From: Bryopsis sp. KO-2023
Lineage: Eukaryota; Chlorophyta; Ulvophyceae; Bryopsidales; Bryopsidaceae
Length of the DNA: 64,000 nucleotides
Assembly (NCBI GenBank): GCA_030272585.1
Contig: BSYQ01000011.1
Location: forward strand, 372,001 to 436,000
Direction: 5' to 3'
The position numbers were made by a program, and so were the translations under genes. Within the stretch, counting starts at the first letter, position 1. Every line of letters begins with the position of its first letter. The notes beneath the pieces are model-generated. The model was not told where the DNA came from. It did not search any database and was given only the letters and a program-made list of their open reading frames with translations. Shown piece by piece: positions 46,301-57,800 of this stretch.

Positions 46301-47957
46301 GCACCATTATGTTCGTTGTATACCTTTTGGCAATGATGGTGGTGCTGCTGAATCTGCTGATCGCTGTCATGGGGGACAGTTTCGAGAGGGTCAAAAACGC
46401 TGAAGAGTTGCAGTTTCTGAAGGCAAGATTAGACCATCCACAGCAGTTCCAACACGAAAAACGAGGATGTTTTGCAACTGAACCAAAAAGAAAGTCACAT
46501 TTATTTACAAACCCACAATATGGGTTTATCTTTCCGCCAAACTTGTTGGATTTACCACCACTTTGCTTTTCAGTTTGATGGTTTTGTAACTGCAAATTGG
46601 ATGAAACAAGGTCGAAAAGCGAAAGAATTGTTTTGCACCAGCTTATTTGGGTGGACTGAGTGGGAGGTAGGCAGCCTTTGTGTTTTCTTTGCATTTCATT
46701 GCAGTGTTTTATTGGATTGATTGGTGTTGCAGGGACGAGCTCAAATAATAGATGATATTGAGTCCATGATGTCGAATCACAAGAAGAAGGAACTCAGGTG
46801 CCTTGAACGAAGTGAAATAGAACATTTCTCATGAAATGCAGAGTTTCTTTCGATCGGAAAAAAGAAAAATGTTTGACTAGGGGATGCCATAAATTCAAGA
46901 AAGAAAAAGATACGTTTTTTTTCTCCCGTTTTTGTTGGATTTTTTGTTCTCATTCTGAGGGCACCAGTGGGTACTATGAATGCCAATACAGCCAATTTCG
47001 TTTCGCATAGTGCGTGAGAATGTTTCTCTGCTTGTTGTCATTTCCAGTAAGAAGATTGGTCGGTACCTGCACGTGTTGGTGCCAAAATCAAGCATCGAGG
47101 GTGGGGCCACAGAATGGGGTGGAAGGCTGGTGGAACAGAATAAGTTGTTCAGGTAACGATAACTGTGGATCCGAAGATGTGTTTCTACCAACAGAATTTG
47201 TGCTGTAACAGTTTCCAAAGGGGGGAAGAGAACCAGCCGATATATGATCTTTTCCCCCAGAGTTTTTTCGTTTGTTTTTTTTGGGGGGGATGCTGGAAGG
47301 GTGTTGTGGGTTGCTGCAGGAGGGAACTGGGGAAAGCAGTCGACCAAATCAAATATGAGCTCCGGGACAACTACCAGGATATTATGAATCTCATGAAGTT
47401 GAACGGATTACAGATGCCGGATCCAGAGGTTTTGCAGCGGTGTCTGTCAGGTTAGGATCACACCTCCATCCCAACAAAGTATGAAAAAAGACGATCGCTG
47501 GTTTCACAAAGGAAACAAAAAAGAGATTGCAAATCAGGATGTGCGAATTTCTGTCGCCCCACGGAACAGCTAATTTCCGACAGATCCGGATCAGGCGAAC
47601 ATTGTTCCTGAACATGTGAATATTTTTTGGTTTTTTTTGCCAAGATACTGGACACCCTCAATCGTATTTAATGTAGCCTGCACTATTTCCGTGAAATCCA
47701 CACTTGTTATTGAATGGTGTTTTTGCCAGGGTGTTTTGGTTTTCCATGAATCAGTGTGGCCTGCAGTATTACTGGGGTAACACTATTAATAGACCCACAC
47801 TAAATACATGTGAGGGTGTACCTTTTTGGTGGGTTTTTTACAGTTGTATTTTTTTTCTTTGTTTTTCTGTTCAGACCCCTCCTTTGCAGAAACGTTGCTG
47901 GCAGAGAACGTTCAAAGTGGGTCGGGGCCGTTGAGGAGTGTTTCGTCACAGCGATAA
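40328..47957 (+). CDS. WD40-ankyrin-TRPV-like cation channel 2
   Basis: Nine exons (40328-40493, 40857-41230, 41325-44711, 44846-45998, 46184-46422, 46733-46797, 47048-47152, 47320-47450, 47875-47957) give 5,703 nt, 1,900 residues, in phase. The architecture is that of channel 1: an N-terminal helix (MFVLEQVNRGIEKIRRIF), WD40 blades, ankyrin-like MTIPMHVVLQKDHEMLEVIV and TALDLAVAKRSPECVEVILL, then pre-S1 HCKWKVFGRRL. S1-S6 end with the pore VQMMLGETQLD and S6 VVLLNLLIAVMGDSFERV. Intron positions and phases match channel 1, with one added phase-1 intron just before the pore. The intron after 46422 starts GC (AAG|GCAAGA), a GC-AG intron. The Ser/Pro-rich linker after the WD40 region is longer than in channel 1. 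This is a tandem duplicate. Confidence 0.88.
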
Positions 47958-49539
47958 CAAGCAAAGCAAAGAGAAAACCAAAGCAAAGCAAGTATTTTAG
48001 CTTTAAATTGACCCCATGTGGTCAGCAAAAAAAGCTCCGTCGGTAGCAGTTGCTGCTAAACCGTTATCTCGTCGATCAGCATAGGACTGGTCCGTTGGGG
48101 TTCGTTAATTGTGATATTTTTACCATTATCTCTTTGCAGCGTCAAAATTTTAAGCATTGGTATCAATTTGGGGGGTGGGGGTTGGCAAATTTAGCAGGGG
48201 CGAAGGGGAAAAGAAAACAACCGGGCAGTTCACGGGATTTTTGAACAAATTGAGAAAAAAAGCAAAAAAAAAGAAAAGACTTCCAAGGGCCTAGTGGTCT
48301 TTTATATTTTGTCGTGGATAAATTTAGAATTGAAGAGCGAGTATTTTTGAACGTTTTTCAAGTGAGCATTTTCGAAGTTCAAGTCGACACTTTTTCAGCA
48401 AGCTTTTTCAGTGCTTTTTCTTTTTCAAAGCTGAAAACTTTTTTTTTTTATTTCAAATCTTTTACCGTTTTGGTTATGCTGGGGGTGTTAATATGTTTTT
48501 GATGAATAACTCCGACGATTTGTATTAGGGGACAAGAGGGGGGGTAGGCCCAACCGGAGATGGAACTGGAAAAAACGTTCCTCGCTTCGCTCCCAACTTG
48601 CTTTGGAATGGGGAGGGGGGTTAGCCTTGTAACAAAAAAAATTGTGGTGGTCTTTTTTATGCTTAGAGTTTTTTTATTTTTAGTCCGGCAGTACGATTGA
48701 TCGATTGGTTTTGTTGCAGAGGTGAACAGTCACGGTCAGGAATTGAATTGATTTTCATTCTTATCTGTAAGCATATAGATGAACGAATAAAGTTTTTGTT
48801 GAACAGTGATTAACTACTGTTCAGGGGAGAGTAGTTATTGTCCAATGGCCTGATTTGACTAGAACAGCTATGTTCATGATGTTAGTGTATTTCAAAGTGA
48901 TGAAAAGAACACTGGCCAGCACAGTGCTTGCATGCTTTTGTGATAGAATGCTCCAGAAAACATGGAAAAGAAAAAGTACAAATATAGATAAAAAATAATG
49001 CGGTGGAGGTGGAGATTCTATCCACCAAAGCTGGCAGTCCCAGACAGGAGAAAAACTGTCATAAAAAAATGAAAAACCTCAACAAATATATACCCCAACC
49101 AAATAGATTCTCAACAACCAGAACCACAACGCTGCTTTTGAAAGGCATGGCTCCAAAAGCAATCTGAACACAAATCTAAGAAGGGTGGAATTTGAACGAT
49201 GGCCAAATCACAACCCGCAACAGTTTCTCAGATTGAAACTATCATTCCACCACCTCTCTCTACAGATTGTTCATGGCACACCCAAAAAAAATTGATCTGA
49301 ATGCTGATCAAATTCTCAGCACGGTACCCCTTCAAATATGTACATAGAACAAAATTTCACCAATGCAAAGCAGCCCCCTCCCAGCATACAAACACATATT
49401 GATACAAGACAGACATCATCTCAATTTGCGGGTCCCCCCCCCCACACACAATACAATACATCAAAAAAAAAAAAGCCATAATACAAATTTGTCGCCCTCC
49501 GATTCCCACTCTTTCTTCTCACTTTTTCTTTCTGTTTTT
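47958..49539. other. Intergenic, no gene seen
   Basis: The stretch holds T-rich runs, C(n) and (CA)n tracts near 49431-49450 and short frames only. It contains the 3' ends of channel 2 and of the convergent minus-strand gene. Confidence 0.45.
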
Positions 49540-50822
49540 TCAATACAGGAACCATTCTCCATAAGTTTTGTGCAAGAACCCACCCCCTACTTCAATTGCA
49601 GCTGTTAGGGCATCCATTTCCGGTGGAATTCCAAAAAGGAAGGGCAGCGCGACCGCCATTACAAGGGTTTGTTCCGCTCCATTCTTGCACAGCTTTTCGG
49701 CTTCCACGATTTCCCCTCCCCGTCCCAACACTGCTTCCTGAATGCATTCCCCCAATATATCGGGACTTTGGCAAAATCCCTGGTGAAATCGAAACAAAAA
49801 CAAGGTCATAAATTGTACTACAATGGAATCAGTCTTGCATAACTCAATTTGAGTTAAGTTTTTATTTTTCCTGCAGGCTTGATTGTCGAGGAATTCTTGT
49901 GGTGCACACCAGAATCCTTTTCTTGAATTTTTTTTCCCAACCATAAGCATATTATTCGTTGCATGTCGGGACCCTTTTCTTCATAAATTAATATTAAGAA
50001 AATATCCGGTGCATAGAAGTAGCCAAGCAATTTATGCGTTTTCGTCCATAAAGTTTCACGAAATATATGGCAAAATATAACAGCAACAAAAGAGGATTTC
50101 CTTTTGTTCCAAATTTTGAATCAAATTGCTGGATGATATTCCCTGTTTGTTCTCCTCCAAGCTGATTTGACCAGATAAAAACAATCCCACCGTTTTCTCC
50201 CCCAGTTTCAGTCTTTTTCAGAATTTTCTCATTTGAGTCCTGTAAAAAGGGTTAACTCCCATTTTACAAGTCAAATCAAGCTCAGCCAGGTTATGCCTTG
50301 TACAGTTTCTTTCTTTAGTCAGAATTCCAAAAAACTCCTGCTCCCAGGTCAGACAGGAAGAAGTGGCTTCAATGTTACCTGGAAGTTCATTCGACGAGTG
50401 ATGTCTTGCCCATTGGTGGCCGACACAGCGAAAGTCGCCCCCAAGCAAATTGCATCAGCATCGGAAATCGGCATCCCCTCTTTCAACATCTCATCCACTC
50501 GCAGTCGAAGCGCTGTTTTGGAAGGTTTTCCCAAAATACGAACCACCCCATCGGGCGTGAACACTAAGACGCTCTCGTCCGGAGCGTCAGAATCTCCAAA
50601 GAAATTGGCTTCCAAACCGCCTGGCCGCGAACTCGAAATTCTGGTGCTGCGTAGAAAGCGAGGCCAGTGGATTGCACGCGGTAAGCGATGCTGGTCAGGG
50701 GGCGATCGTTGCGCGAAATTTGGCGTAAGAAGTGGAGCAAGAAGATTGGGCGTCCGAGAGGAAGTTTGAAACACCATGCGTTGAAGAATGGCTGTCAAGA
50801 ATATGCACGGATCCGTGATCAA
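49540..50822 (-). CDS. Two-exon protein of unknown function
   Basis: Exon 1 (50379-50822) and exon 2 (49540-49779) join in phase through a 599-bp GT-AG intron, giving about 227 residues. The second methionine (MVFQTSSRTPNLLAPLL, 50777-50775) is an alternative start. The N-terminal 60 residues are rich in Ser, Arg, Pro and Leu with few acids and could be an organelle-targeting peptide. The mature part contains FTPDGVVRILGKPSKTAL, DAICLGATFAVSATNGQD and LVMAVALPFLFGIPPEMDAL. I recognise no family. The frame spans the intron without stops and both splice sites are good, so I believe the gene is real; the function is unknown. Confidence 0.6.
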
Positions 50823-51830
50823 CGGGGAGGGAAAAAAAAACCAGCAGAATTGGCCGATTGCGATGATTTGGAGCGCTTAATGATTTCTGTTCAGAGGAAA
50901 ATCACTGCAATTTTCGCTTGCCCAGCCAATTGCTCTCACCCAAAAATCATTCTGGCAGTACTCCCCCCAGCACTGTGTTGTTTTCCTCACTCAAAAAAAT
51001 CTATGAAATTCTAGAGACTCCAGGATGAGGAAAAGGAAAAGTACCACTGCCACAGGGGAAAAGCTACTCACTGACCAAGAAACGGAGTGGATAATTGAGA
51101 AAACTATTCAAAGCAGCTTTTCCTAAAGGGGTGGCAGTAGTTGAGTGAACATAAGCTGTGTAAACTTCAGTCATAGATTTCTCGCAATAAAGTTCCACCC
51201 TTGTGCTTGTGCCCATTCCCTTCACAAAGGCACACTCACTCCACTTTCACTCTTTGGCTTTTTGATAAACTCTGTAAAACTGAACACCCATTTTGATTGT
51301 TCAGAAGTCAACCGTTGAGTGCCCGGGACCTCATGAACAAAAACGATAGCCCTTTTTGAACCGAACATGCACTGTGTAATTTCAATACATGCGTGGAACA
51401 TCTCTCATACTTAATTCCTTCACTCCAGAAAGCTCCTTCCAACTATGAAGATGATACGATTCCACAATGTTTCCCGACACTGAAATCCGTTGCTCTCACT
51501 CTGAACGCTTGTTCACTGAACAGGCAGTTATGGAACAACAACAATAATTACACATTGCCTGAGAGGCCACTGCTGCAACGTGTGGCTCCCTTGAGCTTTC
51601 TGCGCGAGCACAGGTAGTGGGTGGTCTAAGGGATTAAAGTCATCAATCAATCGCCATTTGAAGAAATGCTCCGGACACTGTGCTCATGAAGTTGAAATAA
51701 AGCTGCTACGTTTTGTGATAGACTGTAGAAATCAAAGGCTGATTTGGAGGTAGGATGATTGTAGACCGTAGTAGCATGTTTTGGGGGAGTTTGACCATGG
51801 GAACGGGTAAATTTGGACAATTATTATTAG
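50823..51830. other. Unresolved upstream region of the S74-helicase gene
   Basis: An open plus-strand stretch (about 51425-51614, ending FLREH before GTAGTGG) could be an earlier exon, but its phase does not fit the exon at 51831. No start codon for the S74 domain was located. Confidence 0.3.
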
Positions 51831-54800
51831 AGCGGAGGTGTCACATCGCTTATGTGCATAGTGGATGGGCAACATGGGGTGGTTTGCCTTGATGTAACAA
51901 ATTTTAATGCTGTGAACAGGGCAGCACAGATCCACTGCACTTCTGAAACCGTGGGAATGCCTGGTTATGGATGTCTTGGCAACCTCACGCTCTCTGGGAG
52001 GTTGACGGCACAAGAGGTTTCCATCAGACCGGGTGGCCATATGTTTCTCGAAGGGAACGCTGATATTTTGCAGCTGTCGGATAGAAACAAAAAAGAGAAC
52101 ATCGAGAAGATGGGTAGCGACTGCTATGAAAAAATAATGAACCTGCAAACCTATTTCTTTACTTATAAGGAGAGCACGGAGAGAAGGGCAGGATTCATTG
52201 CCCAGGAGGTAAAAGAAACATAATTAAGGGAATTGATCAGTTGATTGTTTTCGATGAGGTTTTAAGAACAATGTAAACCTAATCGTTGAAGGAGAGCGTG
52301 ACTGTACAAAGTTTTTTGCTGACTGGATATCGAAAATGGGCCAGTTGCTGTTGTCTTTGTGATGCATGCACATGAGTAAGCCGTTTGTCCTGATTCTTGT
52401 TTTAATGACTATCACAGGTAAAGATTTATTTTTTATTTTTTACCAGGTCAAGAAGCACATCAAGGAGGCCGTAAAAGAAAATCAAAATGGAGTCCACTCC
52501 ATTTCAGTGGTAACGCTGATACCGTTCATTGTCCAAGCATTGCAAACGCAAGATAAGTCTCTCAAGGAGCAGGTCAGTGGGGCTGCGTTCATTGACTAAT
52601 TAGCATACAGAGACAGTGCCTGCCCCCCCATTCTCGTTTTTTTTTTGCTTCATTGTCTTGCCAACAATTTTTTTAAATGGATTTCTAGGGAGGGCAAATA
52701 GTGTTGATCCTCGGAGCTTTACTGGACCTTTTGAAAAAGTGGAAAAGAGATTCTGGAACGGAAGAACTCGAAGCTGAGGATTCCAATGAAGAGGGCGAGA
52801 AGGATAATTCAGAGTGGGTCTTGATTGAAAAAGGGGCGTCCAATTGAATTGAAAACTTTCAGCTCCCCCACCCCCTCCCAAAGCCGTTCATAATTTGTCT
52901 TGAGTGAATTTGCACACATTTTAGAAAGAATATATACATACATACATATATATATATATATCAATTTTTGTTAGTTCTACGCCCTTCAGGCTTCAGATAC
53001 CCCAAAACTTGTGTGTGCATTCCAGAAAAGAAGAGCCCGAGGAGGACACTGAAAAGGAGGATTTGTCCAAAATATTGATATCACCCAGGAGGTTTTTTGT
53101 AAAAGATTGACCACCCAAGCTTGGGTGGCCTTAAGGCAAGGTTGACTTCTTGATAAAAGAACTGGAGGAGGGAGACAGCGTACGGCCCTATTTCAATATA
53201 GTTGTTGAAACCAAAGATGCAGAGGTGCTGTGGGAACTAAAGGAACAAGCGAAACAGAAGATCTTGCTGCAGAAGAATGGTGAACCCAGAAGCAAGGGGG
53301 GCACATTCATTCATGTATGGCTGTTTTGATTCATGCACCACCCTTTTAAAGGCCTTCAAAAGAAAACACAGAGCAACCACCTCCTTTTTTTGAATTGAAA
53401 CTGATCCTTTCCAGGGGCAGGGGGTTATCTCATTTGAGGCCTACCCTATTTCCTCGAGAAGCACCTCTGTTGCAGCCCCCATGCCATTCAATTCCAACAC
53501 TAGAACAAGAATATATCTATTTGGTTATGAAGACCTTGAAATACAATAATACAATACAGTACAAAAAAATTCCACTACAAAACTACAATACAACGTTCCG
53601 GCTTCAGTGTGTCCCTACCCATTAATTCCTGTAAATTTTTTTTTCTGCAGCTGGTGAAAGGCAGGAAGACAGAGAAACACAAGGAAAAAAAGCCCCAGGA
53701 GGAGCCACCGCTAAGATCCTATCAGAAGGCATGTGTGAAAATTGCAACTGAGGACTGGGACCCTCAAAGCAAACAGCCCAAAAATTTCTGTATTGTAGCT
53801 CCCACAGGGAGTGGCAAAACAAGAATATTCATTGAATGTGTCAGGTAGGGTTTATCTACAGTTTCCGCACAGACACTTTCATACATGCTTTTTTGCTTTT
53901 GTCAAGTTTTCTGAGAGTACGTTTGTGGCTTGATTTGACCTTGAATTTTTTTTAATCACTGGTATCACATTTGGACTAGGTCCTTGAAAAATGAACTTGA
54001 AGAAAAGAGTGGAAATATGAACTCAAAGAAAAATAGAGAATCTATTGGTCGAAAAACTTAATCACCACGCTGAGCAAAAAAGGGTCGAATTGTTTGACAA
54101 GGAGGTTTGGGAAAAGAAAAAAACAGAGTTGGGAAGAAGAACGGCACTAACACTCTGGCCTGGCAAGTTTGTGGCCTTGCTATGAGGTCGGGGGGGGGCG
54201 GGGGTGTCAATCATAATATACGGCTTGGGTTATTTGGTTCTTTGGTTGTTTAGGGATGGACTGGCGAAATATTCCAATCTGAAGGCAGTTGTGACAGCTC
54301 CATATGCCACACTCACAGGAGAGCTTGAGTGCAAGTTCAGGAGCAGTGGATTTGGGGATGCTGGATGGAGGGTGCAATCTTACTCATCTGACCATCCTGT
54401 CAATCAATCAACATGGTTAACTGAACTGGACAAACAATCGGTTATGATCATGACCCCCCAACTCTTCCTGAACGTCTGGGACGATAAGGCTGCCCACATG
54501 AAACAGATCAATATCCTAGTGAGTGGGAAAACGGCACCGCTGCGGTGGGTTTTAGTCATTGCTGAGGCCTTCTCGACGATATCATTGCAAGTTTTGGGGT
54601 CGGGTGGTGGTTTATGATGTGCTGGATTGTATTGTTTGAGTGACATGGCTGGCAGGGGTGTGGCTAGCCTCTTCAACGAACTTTTTCAAGGGAAAGAAAA
54701 ATTCACGTCAATAACAACAGTGCACTTTTCCACTTTTCGAGATCGAAAATAAAAACTAAGAAAATGTATATATACTCTTTATGTGTGTAGTACTTGCAAC

Positions 54801-57800
54801 ACAAGCCCGTGTCTTGCACTTCCAACATGCAAGTAAAGAACGTATCCCCCCCCCAAAAAAAAAAAAAAACAAAAAAATGTTTTTTCGCAGGGTGTACTCT
54901 GTTAAAAGATGGCAACCGGAGCCCACCCTTGTCTGATTCTTTGAATAGAACAGTGATATTCGTACTTTATTTTTTTTTAATTTCTATTTTTTTAATTTCT
55001 ATTTTTTTAATTTCAACTTGTTCTTCTTCAAAAAAAAAAAAGAATTACATGAATCACATGGCGACAGACCTGCAAGGATGACCAAGAGTTTCTCCCCCCC
55101 CCCCTTCTTTTTCCCTTTTTGTTTTTGTTTCTCTCTTTTCTTATTTTCTTTCTTTCTTTCTATCTCTTTTTTTTTGTTTTTTTTTCGAAACGTACCCTTC
55201 GTCTTTTTGCAAAGAGCACAGCAGTCCTCCGGAGTGTCTACAACATGTGTCTTATCATCGATTGGTGTTGAGCCTTTTCCAAGATCTATGCCCTCAAAAT
55301 GAGAGCACCCTCCAGATTCTGTCCAACCAACCAAAACAAAGCGGCAAATTAAACATGCTATAAACGAGAAATTTTCACGCATGTCATACTTTGTTAAAAG
55401 GGAAAAGGGAAGAGACAACAAAAAGTCCATCATGCAAAACACCCGTGGGAATTCCTTCCATCAAAAAAGGTACGTTGCAGTGGAAAGCAAGGGAAAAAAA
55501 AAACTAGTGAATATTTGATGAATATTTGATGTCCTGCAGCCCCCCCCTCTCCTCCCTTACATTATCTGCTGAAAACAGAAATGTTCTCAAAACATACATA
55601 TTTATGTCCCCTTTTTCCAACAGTTTTTGTTTAATTCTTTTCTTTTCTTCCCTTTCTTTTTTTTTGGGGGGGGGGAGCCCTTCCCCCCAATTTTTCCCCC
55701 CGTCTTGTTCCTGCATCTTTCCTATAAATACTGATCCCCTGGTTAATTTTTCCAGACCTTTCGGTTTGGCTCGAACCGTATCGCACTCCACCGTCTCTTT
55801 CGTGAAAATGAAATAATTCTCCAGCTTCTGACCGCACGACACGATCAGATCCGGGGGCAAGGGGATTCGGCGATTGCAATTGGATTTCAGCTTGCACTCC
55901 CCCATGCCACGCTGGTCGATCCATTTCTTGAAACCGAACACTCTGGTGAACACTCCAGGGGAGCCGAGGTTGCCCTCATCGCAAGCAAGCCCAAATGATG
56001 TGATTCCAATCAATACATCATCCTGGCCGCACTCTTTGTCGCTTCCTGGTATGATCAAGGGCCCACCAGAATCGCCTGCAGGAAAGAATCCCAAGAAGAA
56101 GAAGAAGAAGAAGAAGAAGAAGAAGAAGAAGAAAAATGCCCAGTACTTTAATAAAACTTAATCTTATTTTCCCCCTTTACCCCACCCCCCCCCAAAAAAA
56201 AGAAAGAAAATATGCATATTTATATAAAGTAGGCCGAGTGCAGCTCGTTCACCGAAATGTGTTTTAGGTTGACTCAAGAAGAAACCTGGTGAACTAAGAG
56301 GTCGATAATCTCCAGAAAAAATGTTGACCAGAATTGCATGGGCATTCCCAGAAGAAATCATAGAAATTATGCTCCCCCAAAATCAAGCATGTCACCAATG
56401 CATATGGTACTGAGCGGATTGACCGTGTGTGTAAAATTCGATTCAATATATATACATATATCTTAAAAATGCAGCGGATCCAGAGGGTACCTTGGCACGT
56501 ATCAGCACCATCCTTGTGGCCACAAATAGACTTGTTCTGCCGGAAAATTCTGGCCATGGACGAGGAATCAACACCAAATGTCCTCGCACAAGCCAGCGGT
56601 CGCATCAAATCGAGGTCCAGCTGTTGCAGTATTTTGGCGCTCTGTCCTTTCTCGTTCAACCCCCAGCCCATGGTTCTTACACTCCCGACCTTGCTTCTCC
56701 CGTTGTGTTCGAGCTCCACCATGTCTTTTTCTTCGACCTTGCATGGAACCTCGTCGCTGGATCTGCTCAACTGAACCAGAGCGATGTCGAAGCCATCATT
56801 TGGCTTCCTGAAATTGAACTTGTCGTGGTAAATCACATGGCAAGAGGTGAATTCCTGAAGAAGAAGAAGAAGAAGAACAGAGAAAAACGTTTTAAAACAA
56901 GCATGGATGCAAAATGAAGTGCGTGAGGTGTTGTATGTAATATATATATGTATATACAGGTCTTGATCCACAACATCCAATATCTGTCGTCGTTTTTTTC
57001 CCTCTAAAAACACACAAACAATGGCAGTATGATGGAACAATGGTTTGGTGTTTTCTTGTTTTGGGCCTATTACCCACGATTCCAATTTTTTGCTTTCCAC
57101 AATTCCAATGATGGGGTGCAAGGTGAATGCAACCCGTCTCAATGGATATCCAAACAGATATCGGGGGGCTTCTCCTTTACAACAACCAGCAAAAAAAAAA
57201 AAAGAAGAAGTAAAAATGCACTTTATTGCAGCCAGGAGATCATGGATGGAGCACCAAGCATCCACAGGGCACCGACCTCCGTTTCTGCATCGTCTGTGTG
57301 GGTCAATCCACACGATATGTAAAAGGTGGTGGTTTCGGCTCCATTTTGATCCACGACGCAATGGGCAGCCGTCAGGACCCAGTCCTTGTGAATCAAGGTC
57401 CCTCCACAAAAACGCGAGCTGCCTGTGTTGCCAGGCTCGCTCCGCAAACTGCACATGTAGGGGTACCTCCCAAAAACAACATCTTTGCCACCCTGGAGCG
57501 AACAAACAACCCATCACAAATTTTACTTAAGAAAAAATAAGGGCAAGAAAGTGGTGTAATGCACTGTAAGGTGGCATGGTGGAGAATGCTTGTGGGGTAG
57601 TTAGAGGATGGGGCTGAGATTTTACGTAAGGCTTCCCTTAGGAATGATTCCATCCACGGTGCCGCCCAGTTTCTTGGGTGGGATTGGCAAGTTGCCAGAA
57701 CTTACAGCGATTTTGCCTTCGAAGGGGCTCAAGCTTTCGTGCCAACAATTACTGTGCGCCCCTGCAGCGTTACAAAATAGAAAAAAAATGAAAGTGAAAA

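Noticed and set aside
55500-55760. Long C-terminal extension of the protease ending near 55504
   Set aside because: The frame stays open, but it runs through homopolymers (poly-G, poly-T) and gives lysine-rich low-complexity sequence. An exon end at 55758 is more plausible.
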